A stretch of 64,000 bases of DNA from Laguncularia racemosa (Eukaryota > Streptophyta > Magnoliopsida > Myrtales > Combretaceae): NCBI GenBank assembly GCA_037954665.1, contig JBBMOL010000132.1:1984001-2048000 (forward strand), in the 5' to 3' direction. Shown here piece by piece: positions 23,307-33,498 of the stretch. Under the pieces are notes generated by a model that worked only from the letters and a program-made list of their open reading frames with translations, did no database searches and was not told the origin of the DNA. Within the stretch, counting starts at the first letter, position 1. Every line of letters begins with the position of its first letter. The position numbers and the translations under genes were made by a program.

Positions 23307-24501
23307 TGATGAGAAATTTTCTGGCACCGCCTATACCTTCAGAACTAGATTTGGCTGATGATCCAAATCGCTTATATTTTTACTTCATATCTTTTTATCT
23401 AATAAATATTTGAGAAATAATCTTACAGGTACAATAATAATTCTCCATGGGATGCTAATATGTCCTACACTAGTTAATGGCCCCGGGACATCTTCAAATT
23501 TACAATCAAAGACCCGTTGTGATTGTTTCTATTTCGAAGCATTGGCTCATGAAGATTTATGATATTTTGTACTTTTTAATTGTTTTATGGACTATTTTAT
23601 GTTGTATTTTCTTTTGGGAAACTTTTATTTTGATTGTAATTTCCATTTAGGACTGGCCACCTTAAAAGTGGCATAGTTGTAATTTTGTGGACTTTCTAAC
23701 CCTAAAAGGAGCAAGTGTAAATACTTGCTTAAGTAGGGTTTTGGGATCTTTTTGATGAAATTTTAGAATACACTTCATGTGTGAGGGTTAGGTCTTTCCT
23801 AAATCCAAATTTGCTCTTATCAATTTCAATCCCAATAATTGAAATTGTGGCGAATGCAATAAAGGGAAATTGTGAGTAATATCAATTCCTTCTTTGTTGT
23901 GTTTCCTTTTCATCGCTAGTGAGTCATATCTAGGGTTGAATTGGATGTTTCTTGGTCAGATTTTGATTGCATTTGTAATCAACTATTGTGTTATAAGATT
24001 GATTGGTTTTAGCATTTGTTATCACCATCATTTTTTGATTCATTTTGTGGTGTGAATTGGTCATTGTTGGAAGAGGAGAATCACGGAATTGGATCTTGTT
24101 ATCTTGGTGTATTTCATGTGGATTTCACTTGTGATTATTTTTATTTGGGGAAGATTATCATTGTTGGATTGTTAATTGCAATTTTGAACTTCGGATTTCA
24201 TTAAATCTCCATTAGGGTTCACGCAATTCATGATCTTTTTGAACCGGTTTATATTTGTGAGTTGAGGTTGTTTCTTTGATTCATTTGCATGTGCTAGACC
24301 TTGGTTTTGAGCACATCATCTTTGGTGATTAGAGCGTCATCATGTTTAGATCTAAGATTGATTACATCTTAATTGAAGAATTGATTACATTCATTGGAAA
24401 TTGACGCAATTGTTCATGAGATTAAGACTAGTTTGATTTTCATTGTGTAATTGGTCTTTCAATTGGGTTTTGTGTGCTTGGGCTTGGTTTTAAGAACATC
24501 A
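23307..24501 (+). repeat. 3' LTR of element 1 with an extra 183-bp end
   Basis: 23307-24318 aligns with the 5' LTR (TGATGAG...GCACATCA). A further 183 bases follow: a damaged primer-site-like TCTTTGGTGATTAGAGCG, then about 165 bases ending in a second LTR-type terminus (GTGCTTGGGCTTGG...ACATCA). GT-rich target DNA starts only at 24502. The element's 3' boundary therefore is a double terminus. Confidence 0.75.
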
Positions 24502-24506
24502 ATGAA

Positions 24507-25541
24507 TGAAAATTCGTATGTGCTTATATGCGATGAAGGATGATGTGTGTGTGGTGAAGGGTATGTTTATATATACGTGAGGATGTGTGTGTGCATGTGA
24601 AGGAAGTGTGGGTGTGTGAGAGTGTGGGTATGCGTGAATGGAGGTTGTGTACATGTGTGCGTATGAGTGTATGTGGTTGTGTGCGACTATGTGCATGGAT
24701 GGGAAAGATGCGTGTGTATGTTTGGATGATGGTGTGGGATGTACGAGAGTGTATGTGTGTGGAGGAAGGTTTGTATGTGTATGTGCAAGAATGAGGATAT
24801 GTATACAAATGTGTATGCATGAGGATGTGTATGGTGTGTATGTGGAATGTACATGTGAGAATGAATGTGTGTATGAGTGTGTGTGTGGAGGTGGATGTGT
24901 ATGTGTGTGTACGTGAATGGGTATGTGAATGTGAAAGGGAGGAGGAGGAGCCGAGAGTGTATGTGTGCATGTGTAGAATGACATGTGGTGTGTGGGAATG
25001 AAAGTGAGTAGTGTATGTGAAGATGGTGTAGGTGATGGTGACTAGTGTATGTAAGGATGTGTGTGTTGGTGATGATGTATGGTATGTGAAGGTGTGTGTA
25101 TGTGTAGAGGAGGAGCCAAATGTGTAATGCTTGGGAGTATGCGTGTAGGTGCATGAAGTGATATAGGGTAGTATGTGTATCTGGGTGTGTGGTATGTGTG
25201 TGTATAAGGGTGTGATGTATGCAAAGTGTATATGTATGGGATGATATGCGGTGTGTGTAAAAGGGGGGTATATGCATATGGATGGTGTGTGGTAGGTGTG
25301 GTTTGTGTGTGTGCGTATGGATGCTATGTATTGTGTAAGGGTGTATGTGTATATGTATGGAAGGTGTCGAATGTGCAGAGCGTATGTATATATGTATGGA
25401 AGGTGTAGGGTACATAGTACTAAGGTGTATATAGATGGTGTGTGTGGAATATGTGGCATGTATACATGTATAAGGAAGGATTGGTATGTGTAAGCATGTA
25501 TGTATGTATGTGGAATAGTGTATGGTGCATGGACATGTGTG
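24507..25541 (+). repeat. GT-rich minisatellite of copy A, first part
   Basis: The plus strand is almost only G, T and A, in units of roughly 40 bases of the type 'gtatgtgtgtatgtgtatgg' followed by 'aaggtgtgtggtgtg'. It continues the GT-rich stretch left of element 1 and is cut by element 2 at 25542. Long open frames on both strands here are artefacts of composition. Confidence 0.75.
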
Positions 25542-26547
25542 TGATGGGAAAATTTCCGGCACCATATATGCTTTTAGAACTCGATTTGGATGATGATCCA
25601 AATCGCTCATATTTTACTTCATTTCTTTTTATCTAATAAGTATTTGAGAAATAATCTTATAGGTACAATAATATTTCTCCATGGGATGCCAACATGTCTT
25701 ACATTAGTTAATGGCCATGGGATATCATCGGATTTGCATTCAAAGGCCCATTGCGATTGTTTCCACTTCGAAGCATTGACTCATGAAGATTTATAATATT
25801 TTGTACTTTGTAATTGTTCTATGGACTATTTTATGTTGTATTTTCTTTTAGGACACTTTCATTTTGTTTGTAATTCTCATTAAGGACGACCATCCTAAAA
25901 GTGGCATAGTTGTAATTTTGTGTACTTTCTAACCATAAAGAAAGTAAGTATAAATACTTGCTTAAGTAGGGTTTTTGGGAGGCCAATTTTTCAAAACAAA
26001 CACTCATTTTCACATGAGAGAATTAAGGTTTCCTAGTTCAAATTTCCTCTTATCAATTTCAATCCCAAGAGTTGAGATTGTGGCGAGTGCAACACTTGAA
26101 ATTGTGAGCTATATCAATTTCAATTTGTTGTGATTTCTTTTGTTCTCTAGTGTGTAATATCTAGGGTTGAATTGGAATATTTCTTGGTCAGATTTGATTC
26201 ATAATTATTTGAATTATTGTGCTAATTTGAGTTCTTGTTATACTTGATTTATATTCCTCATTTTTACACATTGTTGAACCGTGAAAGTATTTGTTGTGGA
26301 AGGGGGATCACGGTTATTTTCTTGTGGATTTTGAGTAGTAATCATGTGGGCTTTAAAGTATAATTTGTGATCATCATTGAGGAATATACTATTGTGTTGA
26401 TCCATTTCATGCAATACATCATTCGAACCATATATTGCAATTAGGGTCACGCTACAATTGCTTTTCCTTGAACTGAATTGTCCTAGTCATTTAGGGATTG
26501 TTATTTGGTTTAATTTGCATGTGCTTAATCCTGTTTTAGACACATCA
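25542..26547 (+). repeat. 5' LTR of element 2
   Basis: It is 1006 bp, TGATGGG to CACATCA, and aligns throughout with the element 1 LTRs at lower identity. TATAAATA lies at 25950-25957 in the shared palindrome. Confidence 0.85.
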
Positions 26548-26552
26548 TAATT

Positions 26553-26564
26553 TGGTATCAGAGC
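26553..26564 (+). other. Primer-binding site of element 2
   Basis: TGGTATCAGAGC (initiator tRNA-Met) starts six bases after the LTR. Confidence 0.9.
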
Positions 26565-28167
26565 TTGTGGTTGTGAGAAGGGAATGGTTGCAAATTGAAT
26601 TTGGAAGTTAAGGTGATTTGTGTAGTATTTTGAACCGAACAAGTTGTGGCGTGAATTTGCATCTTGTTGTTATGATTGTTGAATTTTGTTCTCTTGTTGA
26701 TTAGTGGTTGTACATTTGGAGATTAGAACACTCTTGGAATCCTTGAGTTGGTTGTGATTGATTAAGGGAAGTGATCCTTGTGATCAATTGAGGAAGTTGA
26801 AATTTGAAGCCTAGAGGAGTAGTGTTCAATTGTTGAAGTGGATTGGCGTTGTGTGCATTTTCAGAAATTAGAGGAGTAACATTTGTGATTTCAGATTTAA
26901 ATTCCAGATTTGAAGTTGAGTAAAGAATAGGAAAAAAATTTGAAATTCAAACATCCATTAATTTGAAGTAGTTATTAAGTAGCATTAAAGATTGTTGTTT
27001 GAATTTGAATTGTTTTACCTTTTATGGAGGAGGTTGCATTTAGTGGAATTATTTAAATTGTTGTTGCTACCTTTGTTGTGTGGTTTTCAGTGTAAGGGGA
27101 ATCAACAAGAAGTGTTGTGCGTGTTAAGGCAAGGAGTGATACATTTGAAGTATTATTATTGTTGCTTAAAGGAGTGCACCATGTGTATGTGTAGTGTGAG
27201 TGGCGGCGTGACTTGTTGTATATGTGTGGTGTGTGTGGTGGTGTGAATTTGTGGAGTTGTGTAGAGTAAGGTGCTGTACTTTGAGGCTAAAATGTGTGTG
27301 TAGTGCATGAATAGCAAACTATGAAAGGGAAGAGTGGTGTTTCAATTGTGAAGTGGAATTGTGTAGTGTGTGTTTTCAGAAAAAAGTGGAGGAATTACAA
27401 TTGTCATTTTCATATTTGAAATCAGAATTAAAGTGTACATTAAGAAGTCAATTTGAAATTTCAAAACGCACATTAATCCATAGTTGTGTGTCATTTGAAT
27501 TTGAAATAGCTTCTTACCATTTGTGGAATCTTGCACTTGTTAAGCTCATTTTGAATTTGAAATTTGAGTTGTCTTTGTTGTTGAAGTTGTGGTTTGTAAT
27601 TTCAATAGAAGTGGAGAAGTTGAAGTGTAGAAGAGTGTGTATGTGTATGCTGCAATGTGTGAAAAAGGAGTGTGTATGAGGTGTTGTGTTTTGTAAAATT
27701 TAGTGAAAAGTATGTGCATTTGGCGTGGGTTTTGGTATGTGTAATATAGTGAATTGTTGTTGGTGGCGTGAATTGGTGGAACCATGAGTAAGAGTAATAG
27801 AGTGGCAATAGATTTTGATTATTTTGTATTTGTTGAGGTGTTGCACATTGTGGTTATTTGTAATGTGGAATCAAGGTAAGAAAAGGAAGGTTTAAGTAGT
27901 AGAATTTGAATTCAAACAAGTCATTAAAGTATGAAAGTAATTGATTAGTTACTTAAGCACTTGTAGTTGAATTTAATTCTAACTACTTAAAAGTAGTTGT
28001 GTGTGTACTCCATTTATTAAACTTTACATAGAGTACTAAATTATTTCCTTGTGCCTATAATTCTTTTTGAAACATAAGCTATTGCATTATTGTGGTTGTT
28101 AAACGTGTAGGTTGGTGTTGTTGAAGGAGTGTGCTGAAATTTGTGGGATTACTTCTTAAATCACAAC
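26565..28167 (+). other. Long untranslated leader of element 2
   Basis: 1.6 kb without a usable frame lies between primer site and gag. Two diverged copies of a block (starting GTGTTCAATTG at about 26828 and GTGTTTCAATTG at about 27337, each with GTGTGCATTTTCAG-like words) suggest an old internal duplication. Element 3 has one such block at about 41288. Confidence 0.5.
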
Positions 28168-29430
28168 ATGTCCAACGAAAGTGTGAATGGGGGAATTAGC
28201 AATGAAGCCAATAGTTAGGTTGGTGGAGGTTAGGGTTATAATATTGCAGGTAGGAGGACTTTAGAAGAACAGCTCCAGGATCTTACTACCATAGTTGCTA
28301 CTTTGGCAACTAGGATTGATAAGATGACATTACCACAACCACCAGTAGTGAACCTTCAGGCACCACTTCGGGTAGCTCCACAAAACCCTTAAAGAGATAG
28401 AATAGTGGGAAATGGAAATCTAAATAGAAGGATGGATGGGGATCATCATCTTTACCGGGAAGAAAGGGATGACAACTTTGGGGCTAATCCATATCAGAAT
28501 AGGGATTTCAAGCCACCTCGAGGACTGGAGTATGTGAAGTTTTAGATGCCTTTTTTTGACGGCAAGGGATCGGCTGATGATTATTTAGACTGGGAAGATA
28601 AAGTTGAGGGTCTCTTTGAATGTTATGAGATCGATGATAACACTAGATTCCGATTGGCTGCTATCGAGTTTATAGGATACGCTACACTATGGTGGAAAAA
28701 ATTTATTATCAGCAAGCGTAGGGATGGGGAGGTTGAGATTTAGACATGGAGGGATATGAAAAGGGTGTTGAGAAAAAGATTTATTCTTGAGCACTACAAA
28801 TAGGAACCGTTTATGCGACTGCAGAATTTGAGGTAGGGAGGCAAGACAGTGGATGATTATGTGCAGGAATTTAAAACCCTCATGATTAGATGTAGGTCAA
28901 ACAAGCCTCTAGAACAAACCTTAGCGCACTTCATCTCAAGTCTGAAATATGAGATAGTATGTGTTGTTGAGTTGCAGTGCTATAGTACACTTGATGAGGC
29001 TATTCAGTTGGCCTTGAAAGTGGAGAGGTAAAGGTCCAATTTGTTCAGGGCTCCGAGCAGTAGGCCTAATATTACTACCAAACCCATAGCAGCCAATGGT
29101 TGATCAGGAGGGGCAAAGGCGGTAGGTGAGATACTGAGAGCAGTGGACAAAACTACTCCTAACACGATCAGAGAAAATATACCTATCGGGAAGGGTAAAG
29201 AGGTAATAGCACCAGATGTGAGGCAGATTGTTCTCGGATCTACTAGTGGAAAATTACGCCAGATCAAATGCTTTAAATGCATGGGATTTGGGCATATGGC
29301 AGTACAATGTCTGAATAAGAGGGTAATGACTGTTATGGAGGGCATTGGGGAAGATGTTGAGATTGAGGAGGAACAGGTTGAGCCTATAGATTTTCTTGTA
29401 GCACTGCAAGAGTATTATGATGACTAGACT
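28168..29430 (+). pseudogene. gag: gag of element 2
   Basis: The frame begins with ATG at 28168 (MSNESVNGGISNEANS). It continues through RTLEEQLQDLTTIVATLATR, FFDGKGSADDYLDWEDKVEG, YATLWWKKFI, VDDYVQEFKTLMIRC and an intact zinc knuckle CFKCMGFGHMAVQC. An acidic stretch VEIEEEQVEPIDFL follows. It would form the capsid and bind RNA. In-frame stops occur at about ten sites, several replacing glutamine seen in element 1, but the frame itself is mostly kept, so decay is by point changes rather than indels. Confidence 0.87.
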
Positions 29431-29530
29431 ACAGAAACACATGAGGAGCGTACAGGTGAACAATATCTACCTATTAATGTGTTACGCAGGACTCTAACCA
29501 TATCTCTTAATGCTAGAGACATTTAGAGGT

Positions 29531-30056
29531 AGAACATATTTCACACCTCTTACAGGATCAGAGGTAACCTTTGTGTACTCATCATTGATAGTGGTAATTG
29601 CATGAATGTTATATCTGCTACACTAGTAGACAAATTACATTTGTCCACTAGCCCATATCCTAATCCTTATAACTTGCATTGGTTGGATAATCAAGGTAGT
29701 ATGTATGTTATGCTAAGGGTGGAGGTGCCTATGAGTATTGGGCAGAAATATTACAATGAGATCTTATGTGATGTGATTCCTATGCATGCATTCCATTTGT
29801 TGTTGGGTAGACCCTGGTTGTTTGATCGGCAGGTGTTACATGATGGATTTAGGAACACCTACATGTTCAGTATAGGCGAGTCTCGCATAGTACTATCACC
29901 TATGACTCCATCTAAGGTGCATCAGTTTCAGGAACAGATCAGAACTACTTCCACTACATTTGATAGTCGGGAAAGCAGGCCAACAGAGACGTCGGGGTTC
30001 AGTTCTAGAAATGACCCTCTAGATTTGAGGGTAAGTCTTTCAGAAGCCCGGTGAGA
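29531..30056 (+). pseudogene. Protease and pol tail of element 2
   Basis: NIFHTSYRIRGNLCVLIID leads into the loop D-S-G, which is intact, followed by NCMNVISATLVDKLHLST, YYNEILCDVIPMHAFHLLLG and RPWLFDRQVLHDGFRNTYMF. The frame is open from about 29536 through the serine-rich linker to DPLDLRVSLSEAR and a TGA at 30052-30054, at the 3' LTR border. Compared with the full-length minus-strand element, everything between protease and this tail (RT, RNase H, IN) is absent. Confidence 0.85.
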
Positions 30057-30858
30057 TGATGAGAGATTTGCATTTAAAGGCCTGCTGCGATTGTTTCCAC
30101 TTCGAAGCATTAGCTCATGAAGATTTATAATATTTTGCACTTTGCAATTATTCTACGGACTATTTTATGTTGTATTTTCTTTTGGGACACTTTCATTTTG
30201 TTTGTAATTCTCATTTAGGACCGGCCACCCTAAAAGTGGCATGGTTATAATTTTGTGTACTTTCTAACCCTAAAGGGAGCAAGTATAAATACATGCTTAA
30301 GTAGGGTTTTTTGGAGGTCAATTTTTCAAAACAAACACTCATTTTCATGTGAGAGAATTAGGGTTTCCTAGTTGAAATTTCCTCGGGATTATGGCAAGTG
30401 CAACACTTGAAATTGTGAGTTATATCAATTTCAATTTGTTGTGACTTCTTTTCTTCTCTAGTGTGTAATATCTAGGGTTGAATTAGAATATTTCTTAGTC
30501 AGAATTGATTCATAATTATTCAAATTATTGTGCTAATTTGAGTTATTGTTATACTTGATTGATATTCCTCATTTTTACACATTGTTGAACCATGAAAGTA
30601 TTTGTTGTGGAAGGGGGATCACAGTTATTTTCTTGTGGATTTTGAGTAGTAATCACGTGGGTTTTGAAGTATAATTTGTGACCATCATTGAGGAATATAT
30701 TATTGTGTTGATTCATTTCATGCAATACATCATTCGAACCATATATTGCAATTAGGGTCACACTACAATTACTTCTCCTTGAACCAAATTGTCCTAGTCA
30801 TTTAGGAATTGTTATTTGGTTTAATTTGCATGTGCTTAATCCCCTTTTAGGCACATCA
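30057..30858 (+). repeat. 3' LTR of element 2 with internal deletions
   Basis: It starts TGATGAG and ends GCACATCA, 802 bp. About 190 bases are missing just after the start; the break lies in GATTTGCATT, which the 5' LTR has at about 25730. A smaller gap occurs near 30376. The rest aligns with the 5' LTR. The deletion is younger than the insertion or was copied from a deleted template. Confidence 0.8.
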
Positions 30859-30863
30859 GTGTG

Positions 30864-31306
30864 GAAGTTAATTGTAAACGTGAATGTGTGGATATGGAAG
30901 GTGAATATAGTGTGTGCAAAGTATGTGGGTGTGTGTAATGGTGATGTAAGGTGTATATGGAGCATGTGAGTAGGTGTATGAGATAAAGTATGGTGAGGGT
31001 GTGTGAGTATGGATATGGGAGGTGTGTAATATGTGTAGAGTATGTAGGCAAGTCTATATTGGTGGTGTGAAGTATATGTAGGGCATGTGCGTATATTGGT
31101 GTGCATGTGGCGTGTGGGAAAGGTTGGTGTATGTATGATAAAAGCATGATGAGGATGGAAACCAATAGAAAATATGAGTAACTCGTAGGTGGAAATATCA
31201 ACAAAGAAGAGAAGAAAGAAGATGATACAAACCTTTAAGGACTGCTAAATCTTGTGGGTTATCCTACAAGTAGTTCGTCGGAAGATATTAGAGACAATTG
31301 GATAAA
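30864..31306 (+). repeat. Copy A: end of GT minisatellite and conserved junction block
   Basis: GT-rich sequence to about 31135 is followed by a block (31160-31306) with AACTCGTAGGTGGAAATATC and GAAGAAAGAAGATGATACAAA. The same block is present in copy C (48905-49010, reverse) and copy D (63150-63245). It leads into the SNF2-like fragment (SSLEDIRDN frame at 31275-31306). Confidence 0.7.
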
Positions 31307-32308
31307 TGATGTGCTCAAAACCAAGTCCAACCACAATCAAATGAATCAAAGAAAACAAATCACAACTCAAATACAAACCGGTCCAATTGGGTGGCAATTT
31401 ATGTGAAGTCCTTTAGAAATTTGATGAAAAACTAAAGATCAAATGATGCAAATACAATCCATGTATGTAATCTTCACCATATAATAACAAGAATAATTGA
31501 AATCCATGTGAATTAAACCAAAAAAGGATTGATCAAAACCATGACATCAACTTCCTCTTCAATTCCACTTCACGCCAACAATGAAATGATGTTGATTTCA
31601 AGTACTAAAGAACAATCAATCTTTAACAAAATAATTTTTCACAAATTGCGATCACAAATGTGTCCAAGAAACTCCAAATCAACCCTAGATATGACTCACT
31701 AGAGATGAAATGAAAAACAACAAAGAAAGAAATCGATATGACTCACAATTTCCCCTTGTTGCACTCGCCACAATTCCAATTCTTGGGTTGAAATTGATAA
31801 GAGAATTAGAACTAGGATGAACCCTAATTCCCACACGTTAAGTGCTTGTGTCTAATCTGCAAAATGGCCCCCTCAAACCCTACTACAAGCAAGTATTTAC
31901 ACTTGCTACTCCTCGGGTTAGAAAATGGTCAAAATTACAAGTTTGCCACTTTTAAGGTGGCTAGTCCTGAATGAAAATTACAATAAAAGGAAAGTGTCCC
32001 AAAAGAAAATACAACATAAAATAGTTCATAAAGCAATTACAAAGTACAAACTATCATAAGTCTTCATGAGCCAATGCTTCGGAATGGAAACAATCATTGC
32101 AGATCTTTGATTGTAAATCTGAAGATGTCTCGTGTCCATCAACTAGTGTAGGACATATTGGCATCCCATGGAGAATTATTATTGTACCTATAAGATTATT
32201 TCTCAGATACTTATTAGATGAAGAGAAATGACATAAAATATGAGTGATTTGGACCATCATCCAAATTGAGTTCTGAAAGTGTCGATAGTGCCGAAAAGTT
32301 TCCCATCA
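31307..32308 (-). mobile_element. Solo LTR with perfect TSD ATAAA
   Basis: The plus strand reads TGATGTGCTCAAAACC at the left and GTTTCCCATCA at the right, a 1002-bp LTR on the minus strand related to those of elements 1-3. ATAAA flanks it on both sides (31302-31306 and 32309-32313). No interior is present, so two LTRs recombined and lost the middle. The unoccupied site is visible in copy B (about 36205-36225), where the bases that join across the insertion are continuous with a single ATAAA (TTTAT on the plus strand). Confidence 0.92.
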
Positions 32309-32313
32309 ATAAA

Positions 32314-32889
32314 TGAAAGATTTAAAGATGCTTCATGGACAAGAGAAGTGTCTATGATAGTATAGATGGTAAAGGGAATGATTTAAGCAACATTCAAGAT
32401 GATGGCCTAGGAGATAGTTGGAGTAAGATGGATTTCACAATGAAATGTTCAAAGCATATTGAGGAAGATCATTCTTGGCCAAATACCTTAATGCAAGATC
32501 TCCCGTTGTCCTTTCCAAGGGTATTTTGCAAATGTGGAAGAAGGAATTCCAAATTTGGCAAGTCAAAGACATTCCATTCCTCGACATCTATGCAAGGAAA
32601 GCAGATAGTTGATCACAGCAACTTGGGGTGTTAGAAGCAGAGATTCGAAGGAAGTTCAACATTCAAATCTTGTTCGCCCAAAGTTCCATAAGGAGGAAAC
32701 TTTACGCCTTGTCATCAATCATAAGATGAGCAGAGTACATATTTCGAGTGCTAGAAGACTATCAAAGTCAGGTGGAGATGCGACTTTATGATTGGGTTGA
32801 GGAAGCACCGCAAAAGGATACTGACTTCAAGAGGAACACAAAGGAGTTACCCACTGGAATCGCTCGACTCCAGCTAAGACTATGACATC
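32314..32889 (+). pseudogene. Captured SNF2 (CLASSY/DRD1-like) fragment, copy A
   Basis: In one frame it reads MDKRSVYDSIDGKGNDLSN, then GLGDSWSKMDFTMKCSKHIE. After a shift at about 32510 it reads KEFQIWQVKDIPFLD, SQQLGVLEAEIRRK and, in broken frames, the SARRLSKSGGDATL stretch. These words match the N-terminal part and helicase part of plant SNF2 proteins of the CLASSY/DRD1 group, nuclear remodellers that act with Pol IV/V in RNA-directed DNA methylation. Identification is from remembered family patterns. Helicase motifs I and II are missing. It is one of three copies in the window, and the source gene itself is not present. Stops and shifts exclude a working protein. Confidence 0.6.
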
Positions 32890-33498
32890 CTTAAACAAGT
32901 GAGTGAGAAAATTAATGATATGCTACTATGTTATGTTGTATGTTGAATGTTATGCATGTGAATTTGATGTTTGTTGTGTTGCTATTTGATATGATTGTTG
33001 TTGAGTTAAGTCATAGTGGGGATTGAAGAGTTAGGGAGAAAGTCATAAAGAATATAGAGGAACGAATAGTCCAAGGGTATAGGTGTCATTACCTTAATGA
33101 TGGCACCTAACACCATATTGCTAGTGCTATAACCATAAACCTAACCTATGTTTTACAAATTGTTTTCTCCCAAAACAAACCAGAATGTAGAAACTTGGCT
33201 TTTCCTTCTATAGCTACCGAATAGGTATGCTTAGTTGGAATAGGGTATGTAGGTATCATTATGTATACATATCAGAGTTGGTTCTTAAATATGTATACAT
33301 ATACTTAACCAAATTTATTTTCATATTATATTTACAAAATAGACTCATGAGCTTAATCATATAAATCATGAGTGCAACCTTAGTTTTTACAACATAACAA
33401 TCTTATTTTCTTACTCTCTTAAGTTCATAAGGAAAAGTGTTTAGTAAACTGTCCTTAATTAGAGATGTGACACAAATACGTATATACACATATATATA
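32890..33498 (+). repeat. Copy A non-coding block up to the copy B insertion
   Basis: It holds the conserved phrases TAGTGCTATAACCATAA and TACCGAATAGGTATGCTTAG, found also in copies B (about 35290-35420), C (about 47860-47990) and D (about 63570-63690). It ends in an AT repeat in which copy B is inserted. Confidence 0.7.

Larger units (their letters stand above)
19297..24501 (+). mobile_element. Non-autonomous gag-PR LTR retrotransposon, element 1
   Basis: Two LTRs flank a 3-kb interior with a Met primer site, a gag and a protease but no RT, RNase H or integrase. The target repeats are GTGAA (19292-19296) and ATGAA (24502-24506), four of five identical. It sits inside the GT-rich part of copy A, which continues on both sides. 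Gag and protease carry stops and frameshifts. Protease is followed within about 100 bases by a short DLRANLSEARGDD tail and then directly by the 3' LTR, so the pol enzymes were lost by one internal deletion. Mobilisation would need proteins from a full-length relative. Confidence 0.85.
25542..30858 (+). mobile_element. Non-autonomous gag-PR LTR retrotransposon, element 2
   Basis: It starts TGATGGG and ends CACATCA, with perfect 5-bp duplication GTGTG (25537-25541 and 30859-30863), and sits in the GT-rich tract. The content is 5' LTR, Met primer site, a 1.6-kb leader, gag, protease, short pol tail and 3' LTR. RT, RNase H and integrase are absent, as in element 1, to which it is closely related. 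The 3' LTR carries two internal deletions. Confidence 0.88.

Noticed and set aside
24499..25610. Open frames of 161-311 codons rich in His, Thr, Tyr and Pro
   Set aside because: They are produced by the GT/AC minisatellite, overlap in several frames and strands, and lack any domain.
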